From NCBI GenBank assembly GCA_017935865.1, contig JAGBGT010000118.1, positions 1-64,000 of the forward strand: a stretch of DNA of 64,000 bases, given 5' to 3'. The translations under genes were made by a program, and so were the position numbers. This DNA comes from Ruminococcus sp. (GTDB lineage Bacteria; Bacillota; Clostridia; Oscillospirales; Ruminococcaceae). The notes beneath the pieces were generated by a model. The model worked only from the letters and a program-made list of their open reading frames with translations. It had not been told where the DNA came from and searched no databases. Position 1 is the stretch's first letter. Every line of letters starts with the position of its first letter. Shown piece after piece: positions 25,719 to 33,653 of the stretch.

Positions 25719-26282
25719 TTGGGAATCATTGAACTTTTGCTGCTTTCTCTTGGGCTTGCCATGGACGCCTTTTCGGTATCGGTGTGCAAGGGTCTGAGCA
25801 TGAAAAGGATCGACTACAGGGGAGCGGCTGTAACCGCGCTGTTTTTCGGCGTATTTCAGGCAGGTATGCCGCTTATAGGCTACTTTCTGGGCAGCTATTT
25901 CGAGAGATTTATAAGCGCCTACAGCCACTGGATCGCCTTTGCTCTGCTGGGATTTATTGGCGGAAAAATGATTTATGAGGTCATAAAGGGCGAGGATGAG
26001 GACGACGGCGTCAAGGAATATAAGCTGGACATAAAGGAGCTGCTGATACTTTCGATCGCAACGAGCATAGACGCTCTTGCGGTCGGCGTAATTTTTGCGG
26101 CGCAGAAAACGAATCTTATCCTGTCGGTTTCGGTTATCGGCGGAATTACGTTTGTCACCTGCCTGATAGGCGTAATCATCGGCAACCGATTTGGCACAAG
26201 GTACGAAAAAAAAGCCCAGCTTGCAGGCGGAGCTGTGCTGTGTCTGATAGGCGTGAAGCTGCTTCTGGACGGATTGCTGTAG
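25719..26282 (+). CDS. mntP: MntP manganese efflux pump
   Basis: A 187-residue six-TM protein of the MntP (YebN) family with two DUF204 repeats: LGLAMDAFSVSVCKGL and ATSIDALAVGVIFA, each carrying the acidic residue that binds manganese. It starts with TTG, preceded by AAAAGGAG at good distance. In many Firmicutes mntP is preceded by a yybP-ykoY manganese riboswitch; none is visible here because the gene follows the GNAT pair directly. Confidence 0.92.
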   Translation: MGIIELLLLSLGLAMDAFSVSVCKGLSMKRIDYRGAAVTALFFGVFQAGMPLIGYFLGSYFERFISAYSHWIAFALLGFIGGKMIYEVIKGEDEDDGVKEYKLDIKELLILSIATSIDALAVGVIFAAQKTNLILSVSVIGGITFVTCLIGVIIGNRFGTRYEKKAQLAGGAVLCLIGVKLLLDGLL

Positions 26283-26292
26283 AACCAAAGAA

Positions 26293-26341
26293 ACACCGGG
26301 ATTCCAAATGGCATTTTGCCTTTAGAATCCCGGCGTTTTTT
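26293..26341. terminator. bidirectional intrinsic terminator
   Basis: CCGGGATTC/GAATCCCGG with an inner GGC/GCC and a run of seven T on the plus strand. It lies between mntP and the convergent PP2C gene. Confidence 0.85.
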
Positions 26342-26366
26342 TGTTGTTGGTTTCTATTTGATGCGG

Positions 26367-27113
26367 CTAAATCTTCATTACAGCCACAACAGAGATATTA
26401 TCGTTTCCCTGATGCGCCAGAGCGCCTTTGACCAGCATTTCCAGCCGCTTCGGCAGGCTTTTCGGCAGTTCCATGATGTACTGCATTTCCAGCGAGGACA
26501 TGAAATCCGACAGACCGTCGGAGCAGATCAGCAGCACATCGCCGTACTCCATACCGCCCTCGATCGTCTGGATGTCGATTTTCGGCAGATCTTTTATGTT
26601 GCCGAAAGCAGGGAAAATTATATTCCGGTGGACGTGAGTTTTCCGGTCCTCCTGGGTTATCGAGCCTTCCTCGATGAGAAGCTGCACCAGGGACTGGTCT
26701 CTCGAAAGCTGCCGGAGATCGCCTTCCCTGAACCGGTAGAGCCTGGAATCCCCCACATTAAAGGCGGCGACGCTGCCGTCAGTATTCACTGCAACACCGC
26801 AGAGCGTCGTCTGCATATTCCGGCTTTCCGGATCATTCCGACTGTGCTCCGCAAGCTCCTCATGGACGGCAAAAAGGCTCTCCCGGAGACTTTCCGGCGA
26901 GAGATCTTCGATCTTCGCCACCCTCTCCAGACACATGGAGGAGGCAAGCTCACCGGCATTTTCGCCCGACACGCCGTCGGAGACTGCCGCAAAAAAGGGG
27001 GCGTCAAGCTCCGTCTCCGCAGTTCCGGAGGTAAGTACAGTTCCGCCCACAAGCACGGCGTCCTCGTTATGAGGCGTATTGCCTTTTTCAGTTATTCCGC
27101 AGCAATAGTACAT
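26367..27113 (-). CDS. PP2C-type Ser/Thr protein phosphatase
   Basis: A 248-residue PP2C phosphatase without a sensor domain. Metal-binding motifs are NEDAV near residue 16, SDGVSGENAGE, NVGDSRLYRF, LLICSDGLSD and QGNDNISVVAV. It acts on phosphoserine/threonine with manganese. Unlike stp, it is not paired with a PASTA kinase here; it is the third gene of the LCP-TatD-PP2C run, with a 12-base gap from TatD. Confidence 0.9.
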   Translation of the reverse strand: MYYCCGITEKGNTPHNEDAVLVGGTVLTSGTAETELDAPFFAAVSDGVSGENAGELASSMCLERVAKIEDLSPESLRESLFAVHEELAEHSRNDPESRNMQTTLCGVAVNTDGSVAAFNVGDSRLYRFREGDLRQLSRDQSLVQLLIEEGSITQEDRKTHVHRNIIFPAFGNIKDLPKIDIQTIEGGMEYGDVLLICSDGLSDFMSSLEMQYIMELPKSLPKRLEMLVKGALAHQGNDNISVVAVMKI

Positions 27114-27125
27114 GGTACAGATCCT

Positions 27126-27890
27126 CTAAATGCGATAAAATCTTCTTCCGTTTTCGTTGGTTATATTGATAAGCTCCTGCACGTCAAGCCCCTTGATCTC
27201 GGCAGCCTTGGCGGCTGTACAGGCTATCATGGAGCTGTCGCAGCGCTTTCCCCTGAACGGTTCCGGCGCCATATACGGGCAGTCCGTCTCCAGCAGGAGC
27301 CTGTCCGCCGGAACTTCCGCCAAGGCTTTCAGAGCCTTTTTTGCGTTTTTGAAGGTCAGAACGCCGGTAAATCCTATATACATCCCCAGCTTCAGCACCT
27401 CTCTTGCCATTTCCATCGAGCCGCTGAAGCAGTGTACAACGGCGTTGGGCTTGTGATCTTTCAGGATGCTCAGGGTGTCGTCCCAGGCGTCGCGTGTATG
27501 GATTATCACCGGCATATCGAGACGTTTCGCCAGATCAAGCTGCTCCTCAAACAGCCTGATCTGTTTCTCCCGACAGCAGCCGTCGTAGTGATAATCCAGA
27601 CCTATTTCGCCGATAGCTTTTGTTTTCGGCAGAGCGGCGGCGGTTTCCACAATGCTCAGATAATCGTCCGGGTTGGAATCCACGCTTTCCGGATGAACTC
27701 CGGCGGCGCAGTAGATGTAGCCGTATTTTTCCGCCAGCAGCGCGTTTTCACGGGTATCCTCAACAGAGGAGGAAGCCAGCATCACCAGGGAAACTCCCGA
27801 CTCCGGAAGCTTTTTCAGCAGTTCCTCCCGGTCGAGGTCAAAGGCGTGGTCGGCGTAGTGGGCGTGTGTGTCAAAAATATTATTCATCAC
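27126..27890 (-). CDS. TatD-family metal-dependent hydrolase
   Basis: A 254-residue TatD-like TIM-barrel protein: DTHAHYADHAF (HxH), AIGEIGLDYHYD, VIIHTRDAWDD, VVHCFSGS and LETDCPYMAPEP. Members are DNases or hydrolases. The start overlaps the upstream LCP-like gene by four bases. The TatD-associated radical SAM gene of the same neighbourhood is at 31430, separated by alr. An ATG three bases inside (27887) is also possible. Confidence 0.93.
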   Translation of the reverse strand: MMNNIFDTHAHYADHAFDLDREELLKKLPESGVSLVMLASSSVEDTRENALLAEKYGYIYCAAGVHPESVDSNPDDYLSIVETAAALPKTKAIGEIGLDYHYDGCCREKQIRLFEEQLDLAKRLDMPVIIHTRDAWDDTLSILKDHKPNAVVHCFSGSMEMAREVLKLGMYIGFTGVLTFKNAKKALKALAEVPADRLLLETDCPYMAPEPFRGKRCDSSMIACTAAKAAEIKGLDVQELINITNENGRRFYRI

Positions 27891-28795
27891 TCTGCCTCAC
27901 CCTTGCCCTCGTCGTAACTGTAATATTCGCTTCTGAGATCTGCCAGGAAGCTTTCAGAGGGGAGAAAGTCCTCTCCGGAAACTTCGCCCTCCAGGATGAG
28001 GAACGACGCGATCGCCCTGCCGTTTGTGAGCATATTTTTTATGGCGACCTTATGATTCCGGTAGTCCACGGCTGTTATATCAGTGTCTGCGATGTTGACG
28101 ATGCTGTTGAAGCTGTTGTCCAGGTTGTCGGCGATACGCTGTCCGGCGTTCTGGTTCACCATGGCGGAGACGATAGAGCCGACCATATAGGCACGCTCCG
28201 TTTCGCCGTCCGGGAACAGGGGATACAGAATGAGCTTTTCCACCTGGCTGGAGGTCAGATTCATGTCCGAGCCGTCGCTGTCGAAGCCCTGGATATCCTC
28301 GGAAACGGAGTATGTCACATTGCCGATCTTATCGCAGAGCGCGATAAACGACTCGGAATTGAGCTTCATATAGCGGTCTATGGTGACGCCGGTGACCTTT
28401 TCGGCATATTCCACCGCCGAGCCTGCGCCGTAGGTCTCGTAGTATGTTTTCAGGCTGGGCTGCCTGTCGTTTTCGGTCTCAAAGCCCTCTGAAATGGTGT
28501 TGGAGGGTATCCCGATAAACACCAGCTTCTTGTCCTTGGGAACGGACCGCATGAGCATGAAAGTGGAAGAGCACTTTTGCTCCGGTTCATCCAGAATGAA
28601 GAGGACAGTGTGGTTGTCGGCATAGGTCACGGTGGTTATCTGCCTTGAAGGCGGCTCGGGAAGTTTGTCACTTCCGCTGATGATGCCGAGATGCCGGAGA
28701 AAAAGGTACGTTCCGCCGCCGACAATAAGGATTCCGAGAAAAATAGTAATGAGGTAGGGAAGAGCGATCCTTCCTGTTTTTTTCTTTGCAGCCAT
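27887..28795 (-). CDS. LytR-Cps2A-Psr-like membrane protein, degenerate motifs
   Basis: A 302-residue protein with a single N-terminal TM helix (about residues 14-34) and an extracellular domain that follows the LCP layout: LFILDEPEQKCSSTFMLMRSVPKDKKLVFIGIPSNT. In classical LCP ligases this region contains D-x-R/D-T and S-I-P-R-D. Here the arginine-aspartate of PRD is replaced by Ser-Asn, so the phosphotransferase reaction may be lost or altered. AAAGGAG precedes the ATG. It heads the TatD-PP2C run. Confidence 0.72.
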   Translation of the reverse strand: MAAKKKTGRIALPYLITIFLGILIVGGGTYLFLRHLGIISGSDKLPEPPSRQITTVTYADNHTVLFILDEPEQKCSSTFMLMRSVPKDKKLVFIGIPSNTISEGFETENDRQPSLKTYYETYGAGSAVEYAEKVTGVTIDRYMKLNSESFIALCDKIGNVTYSVSEDIQGFDSDGSDMNLTSSQVEKLILYPLFPDGETERAYMVGSIVSAMVNQNAGQRIADNLDNSFNSIVNIADTDITAVDYRNHKVAIKNMLTNGRAIASFLILEGEVSGEDFLPSESFLADLRSEYYSYDEGKGEAE

Positions 28796-29265
28796 AGTCA
28801 GGCTCCTTTCACTTATAATTATTCTCAGTATGATATTGTTTTTGCCTTGCTCTCAATAGAATTATGCTCGAAAGTATGTTATGAGAACAAGTTCTTAAGG
28901 CAACACCGCACAAAGACCGCCTTACGGCTTTGTACGTCATCTGCTTGCGCATTTTCCGCCATATCGCACAAAAACTCCTTGACATACGACAGTATGCCTG
29001 CATCGTTTTTATGCAATCTGACGAAAAATCTGACTGCGCATCTGCCGCACAATCTTTGTGCGGTGTTGCCTTAACGTTCAGTATAAAAACTTACTGAAAA
29101 AGCATAAAAAATATTCATTTCAGGTGAATAAAAAATTTTATCCAAAGTCAATTGTTAATAAAAAGTTACGTAAAACAGATTATCAACATAGTTTTCAACA
29201 TTTCAACAGTCGAAAAAAGTTCAAGAATGTTGAAAAATGAAATTCAACGGAATGTTATTTTTTCC
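28796..29265. other. 470-bp intergenic region, AT-rich
   Basis: Apart from the MITE-like element, 29075-29265 is strongly AT-rich with several CAACA/TTCAAC motifs and a hairpin CAACATT/AATGTTG (about 29198-29240). One TTATCAACA (29180-29188) is close to a DnaA box but stands alone. No protein-coding or known RNA gene is evident. Confidence 0.6.
28895..29074. mobile_element. 180-bp MITE-like element with 22-bp perfect terminal inverted repeats
   Basis: The ends (TTAAGGCAACACCGCACA at 28895 and its complement ending at 29074) are perfectly inverted over 22 bases, with TTAA at both edges. It carries no gene. Inside are CGGCTTTGTACGTCATC (from about 28924), TTGACATACGACAG (about 28979) and GACTGCGCATCTGCCG (about 29033). 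The termini recur as solo palindromes at 20628, 24579, 30200, 32042, 48329, 50917 and 60840, and the right end as a fragment at 5285. No transposase lies in the window, so mobilisation would be in trans. Confidence 0.8.
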
Positions 29266-30042
29266 TCAAAAAATAATTTTATTGGAATTACCCCTTGAAA
29301 TATTTTGCCATTGTGGTATAATAGATGGTGAGGGCTCCGGTTTCGGAACGGCGAACCTGATGTCGTCCAGCTTCTGGATGATAGCGTTCTTTTCTGTTCC
29401 GACCTCGTCCATAATTGCATAAACGTCTCTGATGCCAAAGCTAAAGATCGGCTTATTCCGGCGCTGAGCATAGCGTATGGTCTGGGCTGTGCCGGAGCGG
29501 CTGCTGCCGCTGAAAAAAGCCACGACCGCGGAGCAGTTATCGACCATGTAGTAATTTCTGTTCTGGTAAAGCGTCGGGGATGTGTACGGCGTTGCGATGG
29601 GACTGTACCTCATGTTGGGGACGTCGCAGGTGGTCACAAGACCGTCCGCGAATCGCTCCACTCTGCGGAGAATATCAAGATTTTCCTCCCTCATGAAGTC
29701 GGCGTGGCGCAGAAACGGCAGTACGCCGATGAGCTTTGTCTTGGCGAACCTCTTTCGTTTCAGGCAGTAATCCGCAGCCCAGAGATCCGCGCCCTCTGCA
29801 AGACCGTTTATCATTGTGGTGTAGCCTTTGTCCATTACAACGTTGATGTATCTGCTCAGCACGAGCTTTACCGCCATAACAGTCGCGGCTCTTAATTCGG
29901 GATCGCCGCGGTAAGGGGCGATAGATCGTTCACGATGACCTGTAATGCAGATCGCCGTTTCTTTTGGAATAATAACGTCTGATACCGGAAAAACCGGCAT
30001 TCCGGAAGTTCTGGAATGTAGCCGGGTAGTGGGATACCTCAT
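29266..30042 (-). CDS. SLOG-family (DUF1273-like) protein
   Basis: A 258-residue Rossmann-like protein of the SLOG superfamily, which binds nucleotide-type ligands. Marks are ICITGHRERSI (GHR at the N-terminal loop), MINGLAEGADLWAADYC, the central stretch CSAVVAFFSGSSRSGTAQTIRYA, and KPIFSFG. The role is unknown; SLOG proteins often work with effectors in defence or in ligand sensing. SD AGAGGTGG is about five bases before the ATG. Its own promoter lies at 30115-30143. The last 20 or so residues overlap a plus-strand promoter-like sequence, so the C-terminus may be acquired. Confidence 0.8.
   Translation of the reverse strand: MRYPTTRLHSRTSGMPVFPVSDVIIPKETAICITGHRERSIAPYRGDPELRAATVMAVKLVLSRYINVVMDKGYTTMINGLAEGADLWAADYCLKRKRFAKTKLIGVLPFLRHADFMREENLDILRRVERFADGLVTTCDVPNMRYSPIATPYTSPTLYQNRNYYMVDNCSAVVAFFSGSSRSGTAQTIRYAQRRNKPIFSFGIRDVYAIMDEVGTEKNAIIQKLDDIRFAVPKPEPSPSIIPQWQNISRGNSNKIIF
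29295..29322 (+). promoter_or_regulatory. promoter-like sequence antisense to SLOG gene
   Basis: TTGAAA (29295-29300), 16 bases, TATAAT (29317-29322) preceded by GTGG as in other promoters here. It points into the SLOG gene on the opposite strand and has no sense gene after it before alr. Confidence 0.4.
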
Positions 30043-30114
30043 GATCCACCTCTAAGGAAAGTATTTCTGACACGGCAGCGGCATCGCCTTAAACGCCGCG
30101 TCAACACACTAATA

Positions 30115-30143
30115 ATTGTAACATAAACTGTATTTTTTTTCAA
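30115..30143 (-). promoter_or_regulatory. promoter of SLOG gene
   Basis: On the minus strand TTGAAA, 17 bases, TACAAT. The leader has a TGACGCGGC/GCCGTGTCA hairpin (nine pairs, one G-U). Confidence 0.65.
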
Positions 30144-30199
30144 GTCATTTCGCAAAGCTGTAACTATTTATTAATATATAGGTACATTATCGGGGACTG

Positions 30200-30240
30200 T
30201 AGGCAAAGCCGTCAGGCGGACTTTGTGCTGTGCTGCCTGA
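30200..30240. repeat. solo palindrome of MITE family (degenerate)
   Basis: AGGCAAAGCCGTCAGGCGG followed by ACTTTGTGCTGTGCTGCCT, which keeps the family's core GCCGTCAGGC and end GGCA. It lies 28 bases before the alr start. Confidence 0.5.
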
Positions 30241-30267
30241 AAAAAGTCTCAGGAAAGGAACAAGCAA

Positions 30268-31410
30268 ATGAAACCATATCTGAAAAGGGCGTGGGCGGAG
30301 GTCTCTCTGCCGACTCTGCGCAGAAATTACGAGATCGTTAAAAGCCTTAACTCGCCCTCCACCGAAATAATGGCTGTGGTAAAGGCAGACGCCTACGGTC
30401 ACGGCGACGAGCAGATAATCCGCTGTCTCGGCGAGGACTGCGGAGTCAGATATTTTGCCGTGTCAAATCTGGACGAGGCGATCGCCGTGAGAAAGTGCCG
30501 CGAGGATGCGGAGATACTGATTTTAGGCTATACGCCGCCGGAATATGCCCATGAGATCTCGATGTACAATATAATTCAGGGCGTTGTCTCCCGGGAGTAC
30601 GCCGCCGACCTTGCCCGGAACAGTCCCGAGCCGATACGCTGCCACGTGAAGATCGACACGGGCATGGGAAGAATAGGCCTGCGGTTCGATACCCCGGAAG
30701 AATGTGCGGCTGAGGTACTGGAGATAATGGGCATCGAAAAGGTCGCCGTTGAAGGCATATACACCCATTTTGCCGTGGCGGACAGCGATTCCCCGGAAAA
30801 CATTGACTACACGGACAATCAGGAGAAATTCATTCTGGACGCCTACAGAGCGCTGACGGAAAACGGCGTAAAGCTGCCTCATGTACACTTCATGAACAGC
30901 GCTGCCACCTGCTACAGAAATTCGCCGGAGAGCACGCTTTCGAGGGCGGGCATCATTCTGTACGGACTCCATCCGGATATCAGTCTGGATATTCCGAAGG
31001 GACTGGAGCCGGTCATGGAGCTGAAAGCCGTTATTTCACAGGTGAAAAGCGTTCAGCCGGGCACTTGCATAAGCTACGGGCGAACATTCACGGCAGACAG
31101 GGAGATGCGCGTTGCAACGGTAACTATCGGCTACGCTGACGGCTACTCGCGGCTGCTGTCGTCAAAGGGCGAGATACTTGTTCACGGCAAGCGCTGTCCT
31201 ATTGTCGGAAGAGTCTGCATGGACCAGCTCATGATAGACGTTTCGGCAGTTCCGGAGGCGAAGTCCGGGGACATTGTCACTCTTATCGGCAGAGACGGCG
31301 GAGAGCGGATAACTGCCGACGACCTTGCCGCAGTCTACGGAACTATCGGCTACGAGGTGGTATGCGGCATCTCCAAGCGCGTGCCGAGAATTTACATAGA
31401 TCATATATGA
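30268..31410 (+). CDS. alr: alanine racemase
   Basis: A 380-residue PLP enzyme making D-alanine for peptidoglycan. The PLP lysine is in MAVVKADAYGHG; the second catalytic Tyr is in VTIGYADGYSR; the C-terminal beta-domain carries VGRVCMDQLMIDVS. GGAAAGGAAC lies before the ATG. A radical SAM gene follows after 19 bases. The protein has no membrane or serine-racemase extension, so it is a normal housekeeping racemase. Confidence 0.95.
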   Translation: MKPYLKRAWAEVSLPTLRRNYEIVKSLNSPSTEIMAVVKADAYGHGDEQIIRCLGEDCGVRYFAVSNLDEAIAVRKCREDAEILILGYTPPEYAHEISMYNIIQGVVSREYAADLARNSPEPIRCHVKIDTGMGRIGLRFDTPEECAAEVLEIMGIEKVAVEGIYTHFAVADSDSPENIDYTDNQEKFILDAYRALTENGVKLPHVHFMNSAATCYRNSPESTLSRAGIILYGLHPDISLDIPKGLEPVMELKAVISQVKSVQPGTCISYGRTFTADREMRVATVTIGYADGYSRLLSSKGEILVHGKRCPIVGRVCMDQLMIDVSAVPEAKSGDIVTLIGRDGGERITADDLAAVYGTIGYEVVCGISKRVPRIYIDHI

Positions 31411-31429
31411 TATTTGGAGGATCATTAAA

Positions 31430-32041
31430 ATGAAAGCAATGACTATATCCTATGAAGTGGGAAATAATCTTTATTTAAATTTAACAAATCAGTGCCCTTG
31501 TGCCTGTACATTCTGCATAAGAAACAACGCCGACGGCGCATACGGCTCAGATCCGCTGTGGCTGGAGCATGAACCGTCAATGGAGGAGATACTTGCCGAC
31601 CTGAATAAGCGCGATCTGGCAAAATATGATGAGGTCGTTTTCTGCGGCTACGGTGAGCCGACCTGCCGGCTGGATGCGCTTCTGGCTGCGGCGCATGAAC
31701 TAAAAGCGCGCTGCCCGGAGATACGGCTGCGGCTGAACACAAACGGTCTGGGCGACCTGATAAACGGCAGGTCGGTCGCAGAGGAGCTGTGCAGTGTTAT
31801 TGACATTATTTCCGTGTCCCTGAATGCAGGCACTAAGGACGAGTACATGAAAGTGACCCGTCCGAAATTCGCCGATGCCTGGGAGGCGATGCACAAGTTC
31901 ACCGCAGACTGTGCGGCTCAGAAGTCAGCGCAGGTGATAATGTCCGTGGTGGACGTCATCCCGGCGGAGCAGATAGCTGCGGCAAGACAGGTAGCTGAAA
32001 ACCTCGGGGCAAAGCTGCGCGTCCGGAAATATGATGAGTAA
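31430..32041 (+). CDS. TatD-associated radical SAM protein
   Basis: A 203-residue radical SAM protein with cluster motif CPCACTFC (CX3CX2C at about residue 19) and GYGEPTCRLDALL downstream. Size and sequence match the TatD-linked radical SAM family, normally adjacent to tatD; here tatD is 3.5 kb away on the other strand. The chemistry is unknown. TTTGGAGG precedes the ATG. Confidence 0.85.
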   Translation: MKAMTISYEVGNNLYLNLTNQCPCACTFCIRNNADGAYGSDPLWLEHEPSMEEILADLNKRDLAKYDEVVFCGYGEPTCRLDALLAAAHELKARCPEIRLRLNTNGLGDLINGRSVAEELCSVIDIISVSLNAGTKDEYMKVTRPKFADAWEAMHKFTADCAAQKSAQVIMSVVDVIPAEQIAAARQVAENLGAKLRVRKYDE

Positions 32042-32078
32042 AGACAACGCCGCACGATCTTTGTTCGGTGTTGTCTAA
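32042..32078. repeat. solo palindrome of MITE family
   Basis: AGACAACGCCGCACGATC followed by TTTGTTCGGTGTTGTCT. It abuts the radical SAM stop codon and precedes the terminator at 32082. Confidence 0.6.
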
Positions 32079-32081
32079 AAA

Positions 32082-32121
32082 CTGCACAAAAATCAACAGA
32101 CGATTTTGTACAGCTTTTTTT
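32082..32121 (+). terminator. intrinsic terminator after radical SAM gene
   Basis: CTGCACAAAAATC pairs with GATTTTGTACAG (one G-U and one bulge) followed by seven T. Confidence 0.75.
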
Positions 32122-32132
32122 GCGGCTACCTA

Positions 32133-32161
32133 TGGAAATTATTTGCGTAATATGTTATAAT
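32133..32161 (+). promoter_or_regulatory. promoter of small gene and ilvE
   Basis: TATAAT at 32156-32161 with a weak -35 TGGAAA at 32133-32138 (17-base spacer). Confidence 0.5.
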
Positions 32162-32201
32162 TACTTAGTAGGACATTTTTGTTGGCTTGGGAGGTATTAA
32201 T

Positions 32202-32330
32202 ATGACGAAAAAAGGCAAAATATCCCTTGCAGTTTCACTTTCTGCGGCAGTTATGCTCATAAGCGCAGCGGCTGCGGCTGCCGTGATGTGCAAGAAGATC
32301 TACGAGAAAAAATACTTTGACGCCAACTGA
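32202..32330 (+). CDS. 42-residue single-TM small protein
   Basis: MTKKGKISLAVSLSAAVM followed by an Ala-rich hydrophobic helix and the tail CKKIYEKKYFDAN. GGGAGG lies seven bases before the ATG, and a promoter lies about 40 bases upstream. It has basic ends on either side of one transmembrane helix. It is followed 42 bases later by the BCAT gene and was probably not recognised in gene sets that use a size cut-off. No family is assigned. Confidence 0.6.
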   Translation: MTKKGKISLAVSLSAAVMLISAAAAAAVMCKKIYEKKYFDAN

Positions 32331-32372
32331 TTATGTCGGTTTTCTAAAACTTTTAACAAAGAAGGTATAAAA

Positions 32373-33440
32373 ATGGAAATCAAATTTACGAAAGCAGAAA
32401 GTTTGAAGAAAAAGCCGCAGCCCGGTGATGCTCTGGGATTCGGTCATATCTTTACGGATTATATGCTCGTTATGCCCTATGATAAGGGTCAGGGCTGGCA
32501 CGATCCCGAGATCAGGCCCTATGGCTCTATCGAGCTTTCTCCTGCCGCAATGTGCCTCCACTACGGTCAGACCGTTTTCGAGGGACTCAAGGCATACAGA
32601 ACAGCCGAGGGAAAGGTTCAGCTTTTCCGCCCCGACGAAAATTTCAAGAGACTGAACGTCTCAAATGAGCGTCTCGTTATTCCGGAGCTTCCGGAGGAGC
32701 TGGGTATGCAGTGCCTTATGGAGCTGCTGAAGATCGAGAAGGACTGGGTTCCCTCAAAGGAAGGCGAGTCGCTGTATATCCGCCCCTACATATTTGCCTG
32801 CGACCCGTATCTGGGCGTAAAACCGGGCGAGCATTATCTGTTCATCATCATTCTGTCACCCTCCGGCGCTTACTACGCAAGCGGACTCGACCCTGTCAAC
32901 ATTTATGTTGAGAGCAAGTATGTCCGTGCTGTCCGCGGCGGAATGGGCTTTGCCAAGACAGGCGGAAACTACGCAGCATCTCTTATCGGTCAGGACGAGG
33001 CTCACAAGCAGAACTACTCACAGGTTCTCTGGCTGGACGGTGTTGAGCAGAAGTACATCGAAGAGGTAGGCGCTATGAACATCTTCTTCGTTATTGACGG
33101 AGAGGTAGTCACTCCTATGCTCCAAGGCTCGATCCTTCCCGGCATCACGAGAAAATCGGCTATCGAGGTGTGCCGCTCCAAGGGTATCAAGGTTTCGGAG
33201 AGACGTATTACGATACAGGAGATCGCCGATGCTTACGATGCAGGAAAGCTCGACGAGGTGTTCGGAACAGGCACGGCTGCGGTCATCTCACCTGTTGGTC
33301 ATCTGAAATGGAATGACAAGGTTATGGAGATAAACGGCAACAAGATAGGCAAGATCTCCCAGATGCTCTATGATACCATGACAGGTATTCAGTGGGGCAA
33401 GATAGAAGATACTTTTGGCTGGACTGTTGAGGTTGAGTAA
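32373..33440 (+). CDS. ilvE: branched-chain amino acid aminotransferase
   Basis: A 355-residue class IV PLP aminotransferase of the longer BCAT type. Marks are FEGLKAYR, the PLP region [32 protein letters not shown] with PLP Lys in the KTGGNYA stretch, [11 protein letters not shown], and the C-terminal [15 protein letters not shown]. It transfers amino groups between branched-chain amino acids and 2-oxoglutarate. It ends at a clean terminator and may be co-transcribed with the small gene upstream. Confidence 0.94.
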   Translation: MEIKFTKAESLKKKPQPGDALGFGHIFTDYMLVMPYDKGQGWHDPEIRPYGSIELSPAAMCLHYGQTVFEGLKAYRTAEGKVQLFRPDENFKRLNVSNERLVIPELPEELGMQCLMELLKIEKDWVPSKEGESLYIRPYIFACDPYLGVKPGEHYLFIIILSPSGAYYASGLDPVNIYVESKYVRAVRGGMGFAKTGGNYAASLIGQDEAHKQNYSQVLWLDGVEQKYIEEVGAMNIFFVIDGEVVTPMLQGSILPGITRKSAIEVCRSKGIKVSERRITIQEIADAYDAGKLDEVFGTGTAAVISPVGHLKWNDKVMEINGNKIGKISQMLYDTMTGIQWGKIEDTFGWTVEVE

Positions 33441-33447
33441 TATAACG

Positions 33448-33475
33448 AAAAGGACTGCGTTTGCAGTCCTTTTTT
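33448..33475 (+). terminator. intrinsic terminator after ilvE
   Basis: AAAAGGACTGC/GCAGTCCTTTT, four-base loop, TTTTTT run. Confidence 0.9.
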
Positions 33476-33557
33476 ATGTTAAAATGGCGATCGCTGCCCG
33501 GAAATCCCGATACTTCTATTGTTATAAATGTTAATATATTTCTTTTGAGGAAAATAC

Positions 33558-33586
33558 TTGAATTTATCGCAATACTGTGATATAAT
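33558..33586 (+). promoter_or_regulatory. promoter of purA
   Basis: TTGAAT (33558-33563), 17 bases, TATAAT (33581-33586). The 60-base leader contains the hairpin GTTCCGG/CCGGAAC. Confidence 0.75.
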
Positions 33587-33653
33587 AAGATGTAAGACTG
33601 TTCCGGACGAAGAACCGGAACTGCAAATTAATTTTACGAAAAGAGGAATCATA

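Noticed and set aside
26316..27917. 533-residue plus-strand frame opposite PP2C and TatD
   Set aside because: It crosses the boundary of two well-conserved minus-strand genes and has no motif.
29100..29240. Replication origin from DnaA-box-like sequences
   Set aside because: Only one near-match (TTATCAACA) and AT-richness; no dnaA, dnaN or box cluster.
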